A program made the position numbers and the translations under genes. 6,307 nucleotides of DNA. Origin: Omnitrophica WOR_2 bacterium RIFCSPLOWO2_12_FULL_46_30 (lineage in GTDB: Bacteria; Omnitrophota; Gorgyraeia; Gygaellales; UBA12090). This document shows positions 5,236 through 6,307 of this stretch, piece by piece (position 1 is the stretch's first letter; each line of letters opens with the position of its first letter). The stretch lies in NCBI GenBank assembly GCA_001805845.1, contig MHHA01000007.1, positions 1-6,307 of the forward strand. Reading direction: 5' to 3'. The notes under the pieces were generated by a model. It was not told the origin of the DNA and did not search any database. It saw only the letters and a program-made list of their open reading frames with translations.

Positions 5236-5694
5236 ATGTTTTCAGTGTTAGAAGAAAAAATATTGGAAGATTATAAAAAAGCAATGAAGGCTCGCGATGG
5301 CCTGAGGGTTTCCACCTTGAGCTTCTTGAGGGCAGAATTAAAAAATACCGCCATAGACAAAAGGCAGGAGAAGCTCAATGATATGGAGGTTGTCACAGTC
5401 ATAAAGAAGCAGATTAAGCAGCGCCAGGACTCCATTGAAAAGTTTAAGCAAGGCAGCCGCCAGGATTTGGTGGATAAAGAGACAAGAGAGTTGGAAATTC
5501 TAAAGTCATATCTTCCGCAAGCCGTGCCTGAAGAAAAGATTAAAGAGGCGATTGAGGAGGCGCTTGCGGTAACCGGCGCAAGCGGGCTTAAGGATATGGG
5601 AAAGGTAATGAAGGAGCTCATCGCGCAATTTGCCGGCAGGTGCGATAATAAATTAGTCAGTGAGCTCCTCCGGGAAAGATTATCCCGGGCCTAA
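5236..5694 (+). CDS. GatB/YqeY domain protein
   Basis: This is a 152-residue soluble protein of the YqeY family, whose usual length is about 147-150. The N-terminal helical part reads LEEKILEDYKKAMKARD (5-21), RVSTLSFLRAELKN (24-37) and KKQIKQRQDSIEKF (57-70). YLPQ (92-95) marks the hinge. The C-terminal part, MGKVMKEL and GRCDNKLVSELLRE (121-147), resembles the tail of GatB, the amidotransferase subunit that contacts tRNA. YqeY proteins are proposed to act on tRNA or translation, but their role is not settled. The ATG gives the MFSVLEEK start; a GTG three codons later would give 149 residues and a different spacing to the Shine-Dalgarno sequence. The gene is boxed by two copies of the 42-bp repeat. 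A CCGGGA/TCCCGG hairpin (5670-5675/5683-5688) lies in its last codons. Confidence 0.88.
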   Translation: MFSVLEEKILEDYKKAMKARDGLRVSTLSFLRAELKNTAIDKRQEKLNDMEVVTVIKKQIKQRQDSIEKFKQGSRQDLVDKETRELEILKSYLPQAVPEEKIKEAIEEALAVTGASGLKDMGKVMKELIAQFAGRCDNKLVSELLRERLSRA

Positions 5695-5706
5695 GCTGGT
5701 GGTAAA

Positions 5707-5763
5707 GCAATGCCTGCCTGCTTGAGCAGGCAGGGTGCGGCTTCCGAATAGCCGCAGCCATAA
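5707..5763 (+). repeat. Fifth copy of the 42-bp repeat, truncated and carrying the 22-bp hairpin
   Basis: The copy is in forward orientation and has lost most of its first half, keeping only GCAAT (5707-5711). The 22-bp hairpin occupies 5712-5733 (arms 5713-5721/5726-5734 around TTGA), at the same point of the unit as in the copy at 5159-5222. Next comes the TGCGGCT/AGCCGCA stem (5736-5742/5750-5756), here with a 7-nt loop, TCCGAAT, because of an extra G. It ends in AGCCATAA (5756-5763), two bases before the ATG of the MazG-like gene. It fills most of the 71-base gap between the yqeY-like and MazG-like genes. Confidence 0.88.
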
Positions 5764-5765
5764 GA

Positions 5766-6065
5766 ATGTCTACTGTAAGAGAGCTGATAAAGATTTCACA
5801 TAAAATTGCCAGAGAAAAAGGCTGGTGGTCTGGAGAAAGGAATGACGGCGAATTGATTGCCTTGATGCATTCCGAACTTTCTGAGGCGCTTGAGGCATTG
5901 CGTAACCATGCCAAAAAAGACGAACTTGCCGAAGAATTGGCGGATTGCTGTATCAGGATATTTGACTACTGCGGAGCGCGCCGGATAGACCTTCAGCAGG
6001 CAATTAAGAAAAAAATCAGGAAAAACCGCCTGCGGCCGCATCGCCACGGGAATAAGAAGTTTTAA
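5766..6065 (+). CDS. MazG-like nucleotide pyrophosphohydrolase family protein
   Basis: This is a 99-residue all-alpha protein. It has the acidic metal-binding pattern of the MazG/dUTPase-like all-alpha NTP pyrophosphatase superfamily: HSELSEALEALR (36-47) gives E37xxE40, and AEELAD (55-60) gives E57xxD60. A family-typical KNRLRPHRHGNKKF tail (86-99) follows. Such enzymes hydrolyse nucleoside triphosphates to monophosphate and pyrophosphate using Mg2+, clearing unwanted nucleotides; the substrate here is unknown. The length and the RPHRHG ending match small single-domain relatives, not the two-domain MazG. The ATG has no Shine-Dalgarno sequence and lies two bases after the repeat. The start is supported by the helix that begins at VRELIKISHKIA. 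The next gene begins three bases after the stop, suggesting translational coupling. Confidence 0.85.
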   Translation: MSTVRELIKISHKIAREKGWWSGERNDGELIALMHSELSEALEALRNHAKKDELAEELADCCIRIFDYCGARRIDLQQAIKKKIRKNRLRPHRHGNKKF

Positions 6066-6068
6066 AAA

Positions 6069-6307
6069 ATGTTTATCCACGCGGTATTATTTGAGATTAG
6101 CCCGAAAGAAGTTAACGTTTACCGGAAGGATTGCCGAATGTGGGCGGGTTATGCCGGGAAAGCTAAGGGTTTTCTGGGATATTTCACGATGCAGCGCGCC
6201 GATTTTAAAAATCAATACTTTTCAGTTTATGAATGGGAAACCAGACAGGGCCACCAGCGCTTTATGAAAAGATACCATGACTGGCTGGTAAGTAAATCCA
6301 GAGCCAA
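6069..6307 (+). CDS. ABM-like dimeric alpha/beta-barrel protein (3' end outside window)
   Basis: An ATG at 6069, three bases after the upstream stop, opens a frame that stays open for 79 residues to the window edge. It begins MFIHAVLFEISPKEVNVY. A KGFLGYFTMQR strand region, then YFSVYEWETRQGHQRFMKRYHDWLV, follow. This pattern of strand, helix, strand, and an EW-x(5)-H-x-x-F-M segment is that of antibiotic biosynthesis monooxygenase (ABM) domains and related stress proteins, which form dimeric ferredoxin-like barrels in the cytoplasm. Members range from quinol or haem monooxygenases to proteins with no known activity, so no reaction is proposed. There is no clear Shine-Dalgarno sequence. Coupling to the MazG-like gene is likely from the spacing. 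Confidence 0.72.
   Translation, partial: MFIHAVLFEISPKEVNVYRKDCRMWAGYAGKAKGFLGYFTMQRADFKNQYFSVYEWETRQGHQRFMKRYHDWLVSKSRA

Overview
The window reads as a stretch of bacterial chromosome with balanced base composition. Every recognisable gene is on the + strand and nearly all gaps are short. The gene mix is FeS proteins of the epoxyqueuosine-reductase and DUF2148 types, a B. subtilis-type glutamine synthetase, an Lrp regulator beside an aminotransferase, and short hairpin repeats between genes. This suits an anaerobic or fermentative bacterium, possibly an uncultured phylum such as Omnitrophota. That placement is an impression from style and gene content, not a demonstrated one.

Layout. 1-210 is the C-terminal end of a two-cluster [4Fe-4S] protein. 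211-906 is a GAF-ANTAR protein, a predicted RNA-binding antiterminator. 933-1205 is a single-domain UPF0016/MneA-type membrane protein. 1203-1289 is a tandem doublet of a 42-bp hairpin repeat. 1290-1907 (DUF2148 ferredoxin-domain protein) and 1912-2397 (Lrp/AsnC regulator) form a tight pair. 2398-2577 is a gap with an ~80-bp multi-armed palindromic element and a weak promoter candidate. 2578-3732 (class I/II aminotransferase) and 3759-5090 (glnA, GSI-alpha type) follow. 5117-5222 is the 42-bp repeat doublet again, inverted. 5236-5694 is a YqeY/GatB-like protein. 5707-5763 is a fifth copy of the repeat. 5766-6065 is a MazG-like pyrophosphohydrolase, and 6069-6307 is the start of an ABM-like protein cut by the window edge.

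The centre (1912-5090) looks devoted to amino-acid nitrogen: an Lrp-family sensor/regulator, an aminotransferase and glutamine synthetase. The flanking genes look like housekeeping or accessory functions.

The most interesting signal is in the gaps. The 42-bp repeat folds into a 7-bp stem with a 6-nt loop. In the orientation found just after glnA, two hairpins stand in tandem, each with loop ATTGGA (A at position 1, G at position 4). That is the published signature of ANTAR-protein RNA targets, and a GAF-ANTAR gene lies about 4 kb upstream. The same repeat also occurs in the opposite orientation, where the loop does not fit, so a plain dispersed repeat is the competing explanation. Two copies carry a 22-bp perfect hairpin inserted at exactly the same position.
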